The notes beneath the pieces are model-generated. The model was given only the letters and a program-made list of their open reading frames with translations. It made no database searches and was not told where the DNA came from. The position numbers were made by a program, and so were the translations under genes. 64,000 bases of DNA from Porphyromonas sp. (GTDB lineage Bacteria > Bacteroidota > Bacteroidia > Bacteroidales > Porphyromonadaceae), in assembly GCA_022772085.1 (NCBI GenBank), contig JALFBN010000017.1:1-64000 (forward strand). Reading direction: 5' to 3'. This document shows, in pieces, positions 55,347-64,000 of the stretch (its first letter is position 1; each line of letters opens with the position of its first letter).

Positions 55347-57002
55347 TCAATTATTAGCACGGACTTTCCATCCCTTGTCTCGAGCAATTTGAAGTGAAGA
55401 GGGATCTAAAGAAGATATACCTTGCAGATCAAAAACGCACTTCCACGGCTTTTCATCTTCGGATATTGAGACCGAACGCACATCGGGTAGCGCAACGCAA
55501 ATCGATTTAATCTCCTCCGAAGAGATAGAAAGTTGTGCCAATTGGAGTGTGAGCAACTCACGAAACGAAGGAAGTTTCCCCAATGTCCTCAACTTCGTAG
55601 CAGAAAGGGTCAATTCTTGCAGGTGATCAAGTGCATGAAGATCTATACGTTCAAGAGGATTATTGGCCAAGACCAAATTACGTAATAGGGGATTAGCCGA
55701 AAAATCAACCTCTGTCAAATTATTTTTTTGCGTATAGAGCAGATTCAGTTTGGGGCAGAATCTCAAATTGAGTTCTGTTAAACGATTACGATAGCAGTGC
55801 AACTCCTCCAACTTGCGATTGTTACTCAAATCCAAGTACGTGAGTTGATTATTACCCACGGATAGGATACGTAACTCGGGACAAGTGGTCACGTTGAGCG
55901 ATTTGAGGTTACCTCCGATAAGACGCAATTCCTCCAATTTGGAAGCTTTACCCACCGAAATGGCATTAAGTTTGACCCCATAAACGCCGAAAGAGGTTAT
56001 TTGGGGTGCAACTACTTTCACAGAAGTACCCAAAAGTTGACCTCGAATCGTTTTGTCAAAGTCCTCATAATCACCAGCAGGATAATTTCTAAGCTTACCA
56101 TCACCCCAATCAATAGAAAAAGCCTCTGGAGAACGGAGGGCCAAAGTCATTGAGCCATTCCCCTCTGATGATGGGGTTAGCACAAAGGTGGCTTCCTCCG
56201 TCTTCGGGTCATCGGGCTCGACAACGGGCTCTTCGCTATCGAAAAAGTCAAACATCATATAAGTAGAACCGGCCTTAAGGCGAGGTCCATAATAGCACAT
56301 TAGTTTGAGGTCTGCACTCCAAGCCACAGCCGTCGGATAGACATTTTCGTTGTCATAACCATAGAAACGGAATCCCCATTGGGTAATTAGATTTTGTGCT
56401 TTTTCCGCTGGGCGACCAGCGTCAGCCATTGACCAAAACTCCTCAAAATCGTTTACATAGACTCGACTTTCGACCAGTTTACCCCGCTCCAAAAAGTATT
56501 CTCGAAGGGGATAGTCATTATTTTTCACCCGAAAGGTAAGGTAAATCTCCTGCTCCGAACCGGCAACCTCACCACTCATAAAAATCTCACCACCATGAAC
56601 AGACTCCCACACACGCACCTCCTCTTCAGAAGCACCCATGCGCAAAAGGGGAAGCATCGGGAAGCGTTCCTGATCAAAAGTGGGAGCATGAACCTCTACG
56701 TGAATTCGCTGTTGTGCCCCTTGATAGGTGCATAAAATATCCGTATTCCCCACTGCCAGAGCTCGAATGCGCAAGGCATGGTCAATAGATGCAATAGAGG
56801 GGTCTTTGACTTCACAGGTCACCTCCTCAAGAGGTACTGATACTGTCAACACCAATTCCCCACCGACCTCCAACGAAACCGTACCGGGCGATACCAAAAA
56901 GGAGGATTCCGGTGTTACTACTCTAGGCTGACAACTTAGGAACAATCCACCAAGAAGGGTTATAAATCCAATAGTCCACAGAATTTTGATAGATGGTTTC
57001 AT
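55347..57002 (-). CDS. LRR lipoprotein with Big2-like Ig domain
   Basis: 551 aa from MKPSIKILW (57002); the upstream Met would place 28 basic residues before the signal peptide. Lipobox LFLSC gives a lipidated Cys at about residue 24. A Big2-like domain follows (LVSPGTVSLEVGGELVLTVSV, IRALAVGNTDILCTY), then a beta region (about 130-300). LRRs of the internalin-like type fill about 310-500 (LEELRLIGGNLKSLNVTTC, ILSVGNNQLTYLDLSNN). Same operon and repeat type as the T9SS-exported protein at 54088, so the two may work together at the cell surface. Confidence 0.8.
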   Translation of the reverse strand: MKPSIKILWTIGFITLLGGLFLSCQPRVVTPESSFLVSPGTVSLEVGGELVLTVSVPLEEVTCEVKDPSIASIDHALRIRALAVGNTDILCTYQGAQQRIHVEVHAPTFDQERFPMLPLLRMGASEEEVRVWESVHGGEIFMSGEVAGSEQEIYLTFRVKNNDYPLREYFLERGKLVESRVYVNDFEEFWSMADAGRPAEKAQNLITQWGFRFYGYDNENVYPTAVAWSADLKLMCYYGPRLKAGSTYMMFDFFDSEEPVVEPDDPKTEEATFVLTPSSEGNGSMTLALRSPEAFSIDWGDGKLRNYPAGDYEDFDKTIRGQLLGTSVKVVAPQITSFGVYGVKLNAISVGKASKLEELRLIGGNLKSLNVTTCPELRILSVGNNQLTYLDLSNNRKLEELHCYRNRLTELNLRFCPKLNLLYTQKNNLTEVDFSANPLLRNLVLANNPLERIDLHALDHLQELTLSATKLRTLGKLPSFRELLTLQLAQLSISSEEIKSICVALPDVRSVSISEDEKPWKCVFDLQGISSLDPSSLQIARDKGWKVRANN

Positions 57003-57156
57003 ATAAACTCTCTCTTCATTCGTCTCTTGATACCTCTCTAGGCGACACCGACATACCAATCTCTTTCTTTGGAATCCATATCGCAACCAATTGGCCTAAT
57101 GGAGACGCTAGGGAGAAGAGAATCTTCTAGGCACAAAAGACAAAACATTTACTTCG

Positions 57157-57164
57157 CAAATGTA
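57157..57164 (-). promoter_or_regulatory. Promoter -7 element of the LRR pair
   Basis: Minus strand TACATTTG; start near 57151, leader about 150 nt. No TTTG box at the expected distance. Nothing else found between 57003 and 57330. Confidence 0.4.
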
Positions 57165-57330
57165 CAAAATAATTGGTTCGAAGGGAAATACCTCTCTCGC
57201 TCTTTATGGTATAATTAACGATAAAAAGGGGCGTAGAATCAACAGCCTATTCCTATGAAACAAAGGGTCACAATTATTTGCATTACGTAACCCCACCTCT
57301 GTTCACAGATAAAATTCTAAAGAAATTGCA

Positions 57331-57365
57331 CAAAAAGAACACCCATGGCAGAGTTGCCATGAGTG
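57331..57365 (-). terminator. Terminator of the tRNA-Glu/rpsT transcript
   Basis: 11-bp stem with one G-T pair (57340-57350 with 57355-57365), four-base loop, followed on the minus strand by TTCTTTTTG. Immediately after the tRNA-Glu. Confidence 0.85.
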
Positions 57366-57370
57366 CTTTG

Positions 57371-57442
57371 TAGCCCCTAGGGGAATCGAACCCCTCTTTC
57401 AAGGATGAAAACCTTGCGTCCTAACCGATAGACGAAAGGGCC
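57371..57442 (-). tRNA. tRNA-Glu (anticodon TTC), copy 1
   Basis: 72 nt. Anticodon stem CAAGG/CCTTG around TTTTCAT gives TTC. T-loop GTTCGATTC present. Acceptor GGCCCTT pairs with AGGGGCT with two G-T pairs, including the end pair. CCA not encoded. Identical to the copy at 57913-57984. Confidence 0.95.
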
Positions 57443-57605
57443 ATCAGAGATCGATCTTCTACCAAATCATTAAATTGGTAATCCATTAACGAATACCCGA
57501 AGACCGAAAGGTGTGGAACAGATCCACCCCACTTCTCTATTTTGTACCTCAGCAACTAGAGCATTAACCCTAGAGACCAAGTAAGGTATAGCAGAACCTT
57601 ATCGT

Positions 57606-57866
57606 TTACGCTGCCATCATGCGGTTAACCTGACGAGCGAGCTTGCTCTTTAGGTTAGCAGCCTTATTCTTGTGAATGATACGTTCGCGAGCGAGCTTAT
57701 CAATCATAGAACTCACCTTGGGAAGCAACGCCTTAGCTTCATCCTTATCAGTCAGCATACGGAAACGCTTAATCTGGTTACGGGTCGTGCGACCATAATA
57801 GCGATTGTGCAGACGACGCGCGCTAGCTTGACGGATTCTCTTCAGTGATGACTTATGATTTGCCAT
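57606..57866 (-). CDS. rpsT: 30S ribosomal protein S20
   Basis: 86 aa, usual length, strongly basic and helical: [19 protein letters not shown] at the start and [19 protein letters not shown] at the end are diagnostic. It binds 16S rRNA early in 30S assembly. It lies between two identical tRNA-Glu genes, all on one strand with a promoter only before the first and a terminator only after the last, so the three are probably co-transcribed. Confidence 0.97.
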   Translation of the reverse strand: MANHKSSLKRIRQASARRLHNRYYGRTTRNQIKRFRMLTDKDEAKALLPKVSSMIDKLARERIIHKNKAANLKSKLARQVNRMMAA

Positions 57867-57912
57867 TTCTCTTTACTATATTCTTACTTTGATATATACA
57901 TTTCTTGCACAG

Positions 57913-57984
57913 TAGCCCCTAGGGGAATCGAACCCCTCTTTCAAGGATGAAAACCTTGCGTCCTAACCGATAGACGAAAGGGCC
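57913..57984 (-). tRNA. tRNA-Glu (anticodon TTC), copy 2
   Basis: Same sequence as copy 1 across all 72 nt, upstream of rpsT on the same strand. Same anticodon loop and T-loop. Promoter at 58052-58081. Confidence 0.95.
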
Positions 57985-58051
57985 ACAACTTCTCGAAGCA
58001 ACGGAACAACGCACTCTGAAAACCCAAAGCGGGAGCTCTCAATTGCGACGA

Positions 58052-58081
58052 CAAAGGTACAAACATTTTTCATTCCTGCAA
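58052..58081 (-). promoter_or_regulatory. Promoter of the tRNA-Glu/rpsT transcript
   Basis: Minus strand TTG (58079-58081), 19-nt spacer, TACCTTTG (58052-58059). Start near 58046. Confidence 0.65.
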
Positions 58082-58247
58082 TAGGGAGACCTCTTTTTTC
58101 TTCAATTATTATCGAAAGGGGAGTACAAAACCTATTGAACAGGAATAGAGATCAGGGATTCGCTACACCTCTGAGAAGAGCTCCAAGAATCAAGCTTTAA
58201 GCATTCAAAGAATGTACTGAAGTTCCAGCTGACCGGTCATCCACCCT

Positions 58248-59195
58248 CTACCGCTTCGCACCTATTTTGTGTCTTCGTCGCAACTTCCACACCTCCAGAC
58301 GATAGGCGATACGTCCCGAAAGGGCTATCAGCAATACTGAGACGAGGATCAAAACAATCCCCAATAGGTGCAGCAGGGTTAGTTTTTCATCAAAGACAAA
58401 AAAGCCGATAACAACAGCAGTTAGGGGTTCAAGTGCGCCCAATACGGCACTCATCGTAGAGCCCACCTGTTTCACTCCCTCCACAAGTGAGATATTCGCT
58501 ACTACTGTCGGGACAATAGCAAGTGCAAGCGTCAGCCCCCAAGCCTCTAGCGAGGGGATTGCCTGAATCCCATCCCAAAAGAGAGCAATCACAAAAAAGC
58601 CCATACCACAGACCAATAGAGCAAAGAAACTGAGCTTGATGTTGTTCATCGTCCGCACAACACTTTTGTTGACAATTACCATATACGATGCATAGGCCAA
58701 TCCCGTAGGAGCTACAATAAGCATCCCAATGAGGAAATGACGATCCACGGCAAAGCCCCCCACTCCCGAGAGGAAAAGCACACCCAGGAAAGCTAAGAGA
58801 ATCGCAAAAACAGTGACTCCGGAAGGCTTCTGCCCATAAAGGAGAAACATTAACAAGATTACATAAACCGGATAAGTGAAATGTACAACCGTCGCAATCC
58901 CCGAAGGCATATAGAGATAGCCTAGTTGCAACCCCATAGCCGAGCAGACATAGATCAACCCCAATGTAAGTAGAATACCGGCCTCTCGCCACGTGAGCTT
59001 GAGATCAATTCGCTTGTAGAGCAAAAGCGGAAACATCGCCAAGGCGGCAATGAGAAAACGATAAGCCAAGATGGAGGGGGTACGCAACCCTAGAGCCATC
59101 AGGGGCAATGTAAACAGGGGAATGAAGCCAAAGGCTATCGAAGAGCTTCCGGCAATAATAAATCCGCGCAATTTGTTCTGTGGCAATCCATCCAT
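58248..59195 (-). CDS. EamA-family (drug/metabolite) transporter
   Basis: 315 aa with ten membrane segments in two EamA repeats (about 10-140 and 155-295). The end-of-repeat motif GALEPLTAVVIGFFVFDEKLT is characteristic of DMT-superfamily exporters. C-terminal tail short and very basic (KLRRRHKIGAKR). Substrate unknown: amino acids or other metabolites in related proteins. It lies 12 nt after the EEP hydrolase gene on the same strand and may share its transcript. Confidence 0.82.
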   Translation of the reverse strand: MDGLPQNKLRGFIIAGSSSIAFGFIPLFTLPLMALGLRTPSILAYRFLIAALAMFPLLLYKRIDLKLTWREAGILLTLGLIYVCSAMGLQLGYLYMPSGIATVVHFTYPVYVILLMFLLYGQKPSGVTVFAILLAFLGVLFLSGVGGFAVDRHFLIGMLIVAPTGLAYASYMVIVNKSVVRTMNNIKLSFFALLVCGMGFFVIALFWDGIQAIPSLEAWGLTLALAIVPTVVANISLVEGVKQVGSTMSAVLGALEPLTAVVIGFFVFDEKLTLLHLLGIVLILVSVLLIALSGRIAYRLEVWKLRRRHKIGAKR

Positions 59196-59207
59196 TACAA
59201 TCGTAAA

Positions 59208-60413
59208 CTACTCTAGAGAGATAAAACAGGAAATGGGTTTATGGTCGCTAATCTTCGCCTCCTGATCAACCTTGCAATTGTAAGATTTAATCTTGCGACT
59301 GTGAATAATATGATCAATTCTAAAACCAAGATGCTTGAAGGTGAAGCTATACCCTACTCCGTGTCCGGACGAGGCATATGCATCGGTCATACCAGAGGCG
59401 ATCCGCTGATGAGCATAAGAAATCGGAGTATCGTTAAAGTCGCCACAGATGAGGACGTAGGGCGTCAACTCCCGTATCACCTCCACATGTACCTTATCGG
59501 CCTGCTTGGCTCGTTTGAGGAAAGCGGCTCCCAACTTCTGCTCCATCTGCTCTTTGAGTGCCAATGCGTCAGCATCTCGTGCTAAACGGACGTAGCGATT
59601 ACCGTCTTCAGCTGTCAGTTTAAATGACTCTAGATGAAGATTGTAAAGGGTCAGTTCCTTGCCCAGAACATCTAACGTATAGGCAATACCTCCGTTAAAC
59701 GTCGACTCTATAGAGAGCATTCGGGTATTGCGTACAGGATATTTGGAGAGCAACATAAGACTACTCCCTCTATCTCCTTGGGCATAACGAGTTACAATAT
59801 AAGGATACTCGGGAAGGAAGTCTGAAAGGACCTTTGTTGAAACATACGGTGTATCGTCACGCATAGTTGCCGCCTCTTGCAGGCAAACAATATCCGCATG
59901 ACTATCCTTGATATATTGCAGCGTCGGATTGGGCTGCTCTGCGGTGTGCCTTTCGTATGCAAATCCCTGACAGTTGAGAGAAAGTACCTTGATAGCCTGC
60001 GGAGGAATCACTGCTGTATGAGGGTGAATAGGCATATATGTACCGATGCTCCACCACGAGAGAATAAGCAGGAAAAGATTGAAAAAGAAGCCTCTCCACT
60101 GTCTCCGCAAAAGACGGAAACAGAGAAAAACAACCACCATAAACAACAAAAAGGGAAAAGCCAAACCCAAATAGGCTGAAGGGAGAAAGAATCGAGGAGA
60201 GAGGTATTGCCCCAAAAGTGCCAACAAATAAGGCAGGGCAACCAAAAAGAGGTTAATCAGCCACGAAACCGAATGGAAGAGCTTATACCAAAAACCACGC
60301 CCCTCAGGGTGCCTGGTTGTGGAAGACTGGCGAGAAGGGCTACGCTTGGGTAAAGGCCTCGTAAAGATTTCCCGTGCCTCCTGCTCCTGTGCTGTAAACT
60401 CTGTTCTTGCCAT
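59208..60413 (-). CDS. Membrane-anchored endonuclease/exonuclease/phosphatase-family protein
   Basis: 401 aa. Residues about 45-130 hold three membrane segments (SWLINLFLVALPYLLALLGQ onward). The EEP domain follows with LSLNCQGF, IVCLQEAATM (metal Glu), LICGDFNDTP (catalytic Asp/Asn) and the final KISDHKPISCFI. Unlike the secreted EEP protein at 10778-11848 it is held in the inner membrane, probably with the domain outside. The function of this widespread Bacteroidetes type is not known to me. Confidence 0.8.
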   Translation of the reverse strand: MARTEFTAQEQEAREIFTRPLPKRSPSRQSSTTRHPEGRGFWYKLFHSVSWLINLFLVALPYLLALLGQYLSPRFFLPSAYLGLAFPFLLFMVVVFLCFRLLRRQWRGFFFNLFLLILSWWSIGTYMPIHPHTAVIPPQAIKVLSLNCQGFAYERHTAEQPNPTLQYIKDSHADIVCLQEAATMRDDTPYVSTKVLSDFLPEYPYIVTRYAQGDRGSSLMLLSKYPVRNTRMLSIESTFNGGIAYTLDVLGKELTLYNLHLESFKLTAEDGNRYVRLARDADALALKEQMEQKLGAAFLKRAKQADKVHVEVIRELTPYVLICGDFNDTPISYAHQRIASGMTDAYASSGHGVGYSFTFKHLGFRIDHIIHSRKIKSYNCKVDQEAKISDHKPISCFISLE

Positions 60414-60460
60414 TCTACCGAAAACGCTCCTCCTGCCGGGGGTTATCCCCTAAAGCAGTA

Positions 60461-60468
60461 CAAAGCTA
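60461..60468 (-). promoter_or_regulatory. Promoter -7 element of the membrane EEP gene
   Basis: Minus strand TAGCTTTG; start near 60455, leader about 42 nt that includes a GGGG/CCCC hairpin. Confidence 0.45.
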
Positions 60469-60525
60469 GCAAATAAATCAGAAAAAGGAAGCCTTCCCTC
60501 CTTCAATCAAGAGAGATCCTAACAA

Positions 60526-61398
60526 TTACCTCCGAAAGAGACGTGCTCGCTCCTCTTCTGTAAGGGCACTATATCCGGAGCGTTTCACCTTAGCGAGAAT
60601 TTCGTCAATCTCCACATCGTCAGATGGTATAGGCTCTTGCTTTTCTCGAGTCTCTGAGGGAGGGGGCGTTCGCTTCGGACGCTTGACCCAAGACGAGGGG
60701 CAGAACAGAGCACGCACAGACCGATAGACATGCAGTACAGGTACAGTCATATCAACACGGTGGTGCAGCAAACGAGCGAATAATAACCCGAGAAAACCAC
60801 CACCCAAGTGAGCTACAGATCCTCCAATATTACTATGGAGATTGAGAAGCAATGAGCAGAAGACAAAAAGCAATGCGATCACGTAATAGGGCACACGCCC
60901 CACCCACACGAGTCGCACTCGATCAAAAGGGCGATAGAATCCAACAGCAACAACCAATGAAAGGATTGCTGCCGAGGAGCCATAGAGAGGTAGATGAATA
61001 TAAAACTGCCCCATGGCATCCAATGCAGAGAAAAAGAGCGGATAAAAAAGCCCTCCGACCATACCACCTAGAATATAGAGCGCATAAAATTGCTGTTTTG
61101 TGAAATAGGCCAAGAACATTCGCCCAAAGGTGTACAACAGCAACATATTGATCACCAAATGCCCAAGAGCATTGTGACTCCACATGTAGGTAAAAAGCGT
61201 CCATGGACGCAATCCCAAGGAATACAGACTCCCGGGCAAAGCCAAATTGACATCTAGCCACGAAGTAGGCAAGCCTACCAAATTTAGCACCACTTTAATA
61301 AACCAAAGAGCGAGAGTTGTCCCTACCGTTATAAGGATCAGACGAAGCGAAGGTGAAGCTCCACGCCAATACGATACCATAGATGCACTTCCTCTCAT
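60526..61398 (-). CDS. Rhomboid-family protein with variant active-site motif
   Basis: 290 aa. Six membrane segments with HNALGHLVINMLLLYTFG in helix 2 (the HxxxxHxxxN motif) and a catalytic-type His in SVAHLGGGFLGLLFARLL. The Ser motif reads GSSAAIL, not the canonical GxSG: the Gly after Ser is Ala, so activity is uncertain. A cytosolic C-terminal tail (about 230-290, ending RSGYSALTEEERARLFRR) looks like the small conserved tail domain found on Bacteroidetes rhomboids. Its ATG overlaps the stop of the canonical rhomboid gene by 4 nt. Confidence 0.82.
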   Translation of the reverse strand: MRGSASMVSYWRGASPSLRLILITVGTTLALWFIKVVLNLVGLPTSWLDVNLALPGSLYSLGLRPWTLFTYMWSHNALGHLVINMLLLYTFGRMFLAYFTKQQFYALYILGGMVGGLFYPLFFSALDAMGQFYIHLPLYGSSAAILSLVVAVGFYRPFDRVRLVWVGRVPYYVIALLFVFCSLLLNLHSNIGGSVAHLGGGFLGLLFARLLHHRVDMTVPVLHVYRSVRALFCPSSWVKRPKRTPPPSETREKQEPIPSDDVEIDEILAKVKRSGYSALTEEERARLFRR

Positions 61399-62093
61399 CG
61401 CAAAAGCCCCTTCTTACGCCAAATAAGCAGTAGTACTAAACCACCGAGCATCCCCCCCAAATGAGCATAATGGGCAATACCATCACTATAACTCGACACC
61501 CCAAGGAAGAGCTCCAAAAGACCGTAACCGAGTACAACGAACTTAGCCTTTATGGGGATGGGGATAAACATGATATACATCGGCACATTGGGGTAAAGCA
61601 TCCCAAAAGCCAATAACAAACCAAATACGGCTCCCGAGGCTCCCACCGTAACAAACATGTTAAAGAAGTCGGCCTTGGGAAGCATCTGTACACCATTGAG
61701 ATGGATTATATCAGCACTCGAAAAGACAACATCGCGTAATTCTGTAAACCAAAAGAGCTCCTGCGAAAGCCCTGCAACAATCAAACAAGTGACGTAAAAG
61801 AATAGATATCGCCACGATCCCATCCGTTGCTCTACAGCCCCACCGAACATGAACAAAGAGAACATATTGAAGAGGATATGCGCAAAACCTTGAGTATCAT
61901 GCAGAAAAGCGTACGTGAACAATTGGAACGGATAGAAAGAATCGGCTGCATAGAACTTAAGCCCCAAGATCTGCGACAGATCAAATCCCAACCGCCGGAA
62001 TACGATCTGAGCGAGCCAAACTAACAAGTTAATGAGAATGAGATTTAGGGTAATCGGTGGAATGCGCTGTTTGAGCTGTTCGTAAAAGGACAT
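61395..62093 (-). CDS. Rhomboid-family intramembrane serine protease
   Basis: 232 aa, six membrane segments. HDTQGFAHILFNMFSLFMFG holds the helix-2 His/Asn motif, GASGAVFGLLLAFG the catalytic Ser (GxSG), and HYAHLGGMLGGLVLLL the catalytic His. It should cleave membrane proteins within or near the bilayer. 26 nt after lptD, and overlapping the second rhomboid gene by 4 nt: a tandem pair in one operon. Confidence 0.9.
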   Translation of the reverse strand: MSFYEQLKQRIPPITLNLILINLLVWLAQIVFRRLGFDLSQILGLKFYAADSFYPFQLFTYAFLHDTQGFAHILFNMFSLFMFGGAVEQRMGSWRYLFFYVTCLIVAGLSQELFWFTELRDVVFSSADIIHLNGVQMLPKADFFNMFVTVGASGAVFGLLLAFGMLYPNVPMYIMFIPIPIKAKFVVLGYGLLELFLGVSSYSDGIAHYAHLGGMLGGLVLLLIWRKKGLLR

Positions 62094-62119
62094 ACTATAC
62101 TAAGTTGTTGAAATTAGGA

Positions 62120-64000
62120 TCAATACCACGAAACAGTACTACCGGAGGAATTTACATTGCTCTGTTGATACTTCAAATCTTTGAGCAACTGCGACTTTAC
62201 CCCAATCGTTACCGAGTAACTCTTATAAGGCCCTACCGGTATTATACTGGCGGATAGCTGCCAGCAGTGCAGGTCTCGTGAGATAGAAAGCGTCATATTG
62301 GTGATCCGTTTGAGATCAAAATTGTAGTTCGCATCAAACATGAACGACCAATTTTTTGTTGGCTTAAAATCCCCTCGGAAACTCAAGTTATGGGTCAATT
62401 TATATGGGAACTCTCGCCGTTCTATATCAAAATTTTCCCGATCGTAGGAGAGATTCATGCTGTAATTAAAAGAGAAGTTCCAAGGGAAGTCCCACAAAAC
62501 ATACCCATCGGCATCTCGACTCCCCTGCACATCGTGCAACGACCGCTGCCTGGAAATGCCGGGGCCGATACCTGCACCTCCCATAGAGAGATCTGATGAA
62601 CCATCTGTGCTGCCACCGGGCGCGGAAGGCGCAGGCACGTCATTGGGCAAAGGTTGTCCTGTATCTCCCTCATCCTCTTTCTTGAACAACTTCCGATAAA
62701 GTGCAACCAATTTACCCCAAGATTGGTTGTTGAACTGATAACTAAACCCCGTACCGGTACTAATCAATCGCCCCAAGCCTCGACCATTGAGCAGTCGCAA
62801 CTTATTAACCCGAAATGGAATAGGCTTGCCATCAGACGTCAGTTTATAATCGTACATGTAAGTGTCAAACTCTCCGCTGAGACGAAGGGTAAATTGGGAA
62901 GGAAGGCGAAAAGCGATTGTTGCAGAGATATTGCTCCAACGCATGGAGTCTGCCATCATATTATAACTTGCACGCCAGTCCAATTGATCAATGAGACTGA
63001 TTTTTTTGAATGCCTCGCCCCCATCGGTGGAGTCAGACGCTACCGTACGAACTTTCATCTCCAGATTGTTGGTAAAGCTGAATGAGATAGAACCCGACTT
63101 CCCCCTACCGGGAGTACCAAAGATCCCATTACGATAAAGACTGTACGGCTCCTCATGCTCCACTCCATCGGGCGTCGTGTACTGCACCGTACGGTAGTAC
63201 CCCCAAAAAGGATCTCCAAAATCGGGCGTATAGCCAAGCGAAATCGAAGGCGTTACGCGATGGCGGATCATCTGTATCTTATCGCCAAATATCTTCCACG
63301 GCTTGTAGAATCCGTACAACGTCGTAGAGGCCGAGAGCGAGGTACTGAAATCATTGATATGATAAAAGCCATACGTCGTATCAGCATCCACCAGGCGTTG
63401 TCGTTCCTCATCATAGCGCATCGTGCTTCGACTCGTATACCACTTGGCATTATAATTAAACGAGGGGGTAATTCGAATCACCTCGAAAAGGTCAAACGAA
63501 GCAGAGATGGGAATACTATGCTGTATCCCATTACGCCAATCACGGATGAGATTACTCTGTAAAATGAGATTCTCCTTCGTCGTAATGCTGTTGCGGAACG
63601 ACCCCGAGTAACTCATAGAAATCTTCTCGTACCAACGCTCCTTACCCACTCTTTTCTTGCGTTTAAATGGATAAATCGTACTCAGAGAGACGGACAGGTT
63701 TGGGAAAGAGACCGAAATAGTGGAGTCTCTCGAACGCTGATCAATATTAAGAGCCGCTGTAAGCGATAAAGGAATTGTGGTAAACCTGCGTGAATAACTC
63801 ACACTTGATCCCTTAGTATTTTCTGCGCGCTTGTCGGGATCGTACATAGTCTCTACCGAATTATGGTTGTAACTACTGGTGGAGAAATTGACACTCGCCG
63901 AGAAGGTACGCAACGGATCGACCTTTTGATCTTGTGTATGTGACCAATTAAACGTAAAATCTTTACTCTTGGAGTAATCATTGGGGATCTGTTTATCTCC
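62120..64000 (-). CDS. LPS-assembly outer-membrane protein LptD-like (5' end outside the window)
   Basis: Partial: the frame stays open to the right edge and the Met/Leu near 63913 is internal. At least 626 residues of alternating beta-barrel strands are visible, ending in VGVKSQLLKDLKYQQSNVN and a final TVSWY with a terminal aromatic. Strands such as SVSYSRRFTTIPLSLTAALN, HRVTPSISLGYTPDF and WNFSFNYSMNLSYDRENFD match the Bacteroidetes LptD/OstA C-terminal barrel. It inserts LPS into the outer leaflet. A Gly/Ser/Pro-rich surface loop (about 430-470 from the Met) is unusually long. Confidence 0.85.
   Translation of the reverse strand, partial: GDKQIPNDYSKSKDFTFNWSHTQDQKVDPLRTFSASVNFSTSSYNHNSVETMYDPDKRAENTKGSSVSYSRRFTTIPLSLTAALNIDQRSRDSTISVSFPNLSVSLSTIYPFKRKKRVGKERWYEKISMSYSGSFRNSITTKENLILQSNLIRDWRNGIQHSIPISASFDLFEVIRITPSFNYNAKWYTSRSTMRYDEERQRLVDADTTYGFYHINDFSTSLSASTTLYGFYKPWKIFGDKIQMIRHRVTPSISLGYTPDFGDPFWGYYRTVQYTTPDGVEHEEPYSLYRNGIFGTPGRGKSGSISFSFTNNLEMKVRTVASDSTDGGEAFKKISLIDQLDWRASYNMMADSMRWSNISATIAFRLPSQFTLRLSGEFDTYMYDYKLTSDGKPIPFRVNKLRLLNGRGLGRLISTGTGFSYQFNNQSWGKLVALYRKLFKKEDEGDTGQPLPNDVPAPSAPGGSTDGSSDLSMGGAGIGPGISRQRSLHDVQGSRDADGYVLWDFPWNFSFNYSMNLSYDRENFDIERREFPYKLTHNLSFRGDFKPTKNWSFMFDANYNFDLKRITNMTLSISRDLHCWQLSASIIPVGPYKSYSVTIGVKSQLLKDLKYQQSNVNSSGSTVSWY

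Noticed and set aside
1-64000. Mobile elements, CRISPR arrays, prophage, toxin-antitoxin or defence islands
   Set aside because: No transposase, integrase, regular repeat array or phage gene found; gene content looks like ordinary core genome.

Overview
The window looks like a chromosomal core segment of a Bacteroidales anaerobe, most likely a Porphyromonas. The evidence is T9SS sorting domains of types A and B, a SusC-style TonB receptor with a carboxypeptidase-like N-terminal domain, a B-type fumarate reductase, and repeated use of the Bacteroidetes promoter (TTTG, 19-21 nt, TAnnTTTG). It also carries the complete succinyl-CoA to crotonyl-CoA (4-hydroxybutyrate) route, in the gene order I recall from P. 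gingivalis. I see no transposase, integrase, phage gene, CRISPR array or rRNA operon.

Layout. 1-7.1 kb: a large secreted LRR protein with plant-like repeats, a small secreted hypothetical, a TrmH-type RNA methyltransferase and a T9SS type B cargo protein. 7.3-10.5 kb: 2-oxoacid:ferredoxin oxidoreductase operon (ferredoxin, alpha, a small membrane protein, beta, gamma). 10.8-14.9 kb: a secreted EEP-family hydrolase and a TonB-dependent receptor. 15.4-21.1 kb: the operon abfD - NifU-like - 4HB CoA-transferase - 4HB dehydrogenase - sucD, preceded by about 750 nt of structured leader and a clear cobalamin riboswitch. 22.4-28.6 kb (+): mltG, tcdA, lolD, an HhH protein, a YciO-like gene and an Ig-like lipoprotein. 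28.9-34.5 kb (+): nucleoside-recognition membrane protein, ybeY, then frdCAB. 34.7-42.3 kb (+): tRNA-Leu, bioD, rsh, then an M20 peptidase / amidohydrolase / PNP / AlkD-like operon. 42.3-49.1 kb (-): an ABC exporter pair and pflB-pflA. 49.5-57 kb: a lipoprotein (+), then an SDR/acyl-CoA-ligase pair and an LRR pair (-). 57.3-64 kb (-): tRNA-Glu - rpsT - tRNA-Glu, a DMT transporter, an EEP hydrolase, tandem rhomboids and a truncated lptD.

How the genes fit together. The metabolic genes describe amino-acid (glutamate/aspartate) fermentation. KOR makes succinyl-CoA from 2-oxoglutarate, FrdCAB makes succinate from fumarate, and SucD/4HbD/AbfT/AbfD turn succinyl-CoA into crotonyl-CoA, the butyrate precursor. 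PflB/PflA handle pyruvate. The most interesting point is that the only good promoter upstream of abfD lies in front of a B12 riboswitch. Succinyl-CoA can alternatively go to propionate through B12-dependent methylmalonyl-CoA mutase, so B12 would act as the switch between propionate and butyrate.

Several metabolic operons (kor, frd, pfl, nucleoside-recognition) also start with long, foldable 5' leaders that match no motif I recognise. All identifications rest on reading motifs by eye; no database search or folding program was run.
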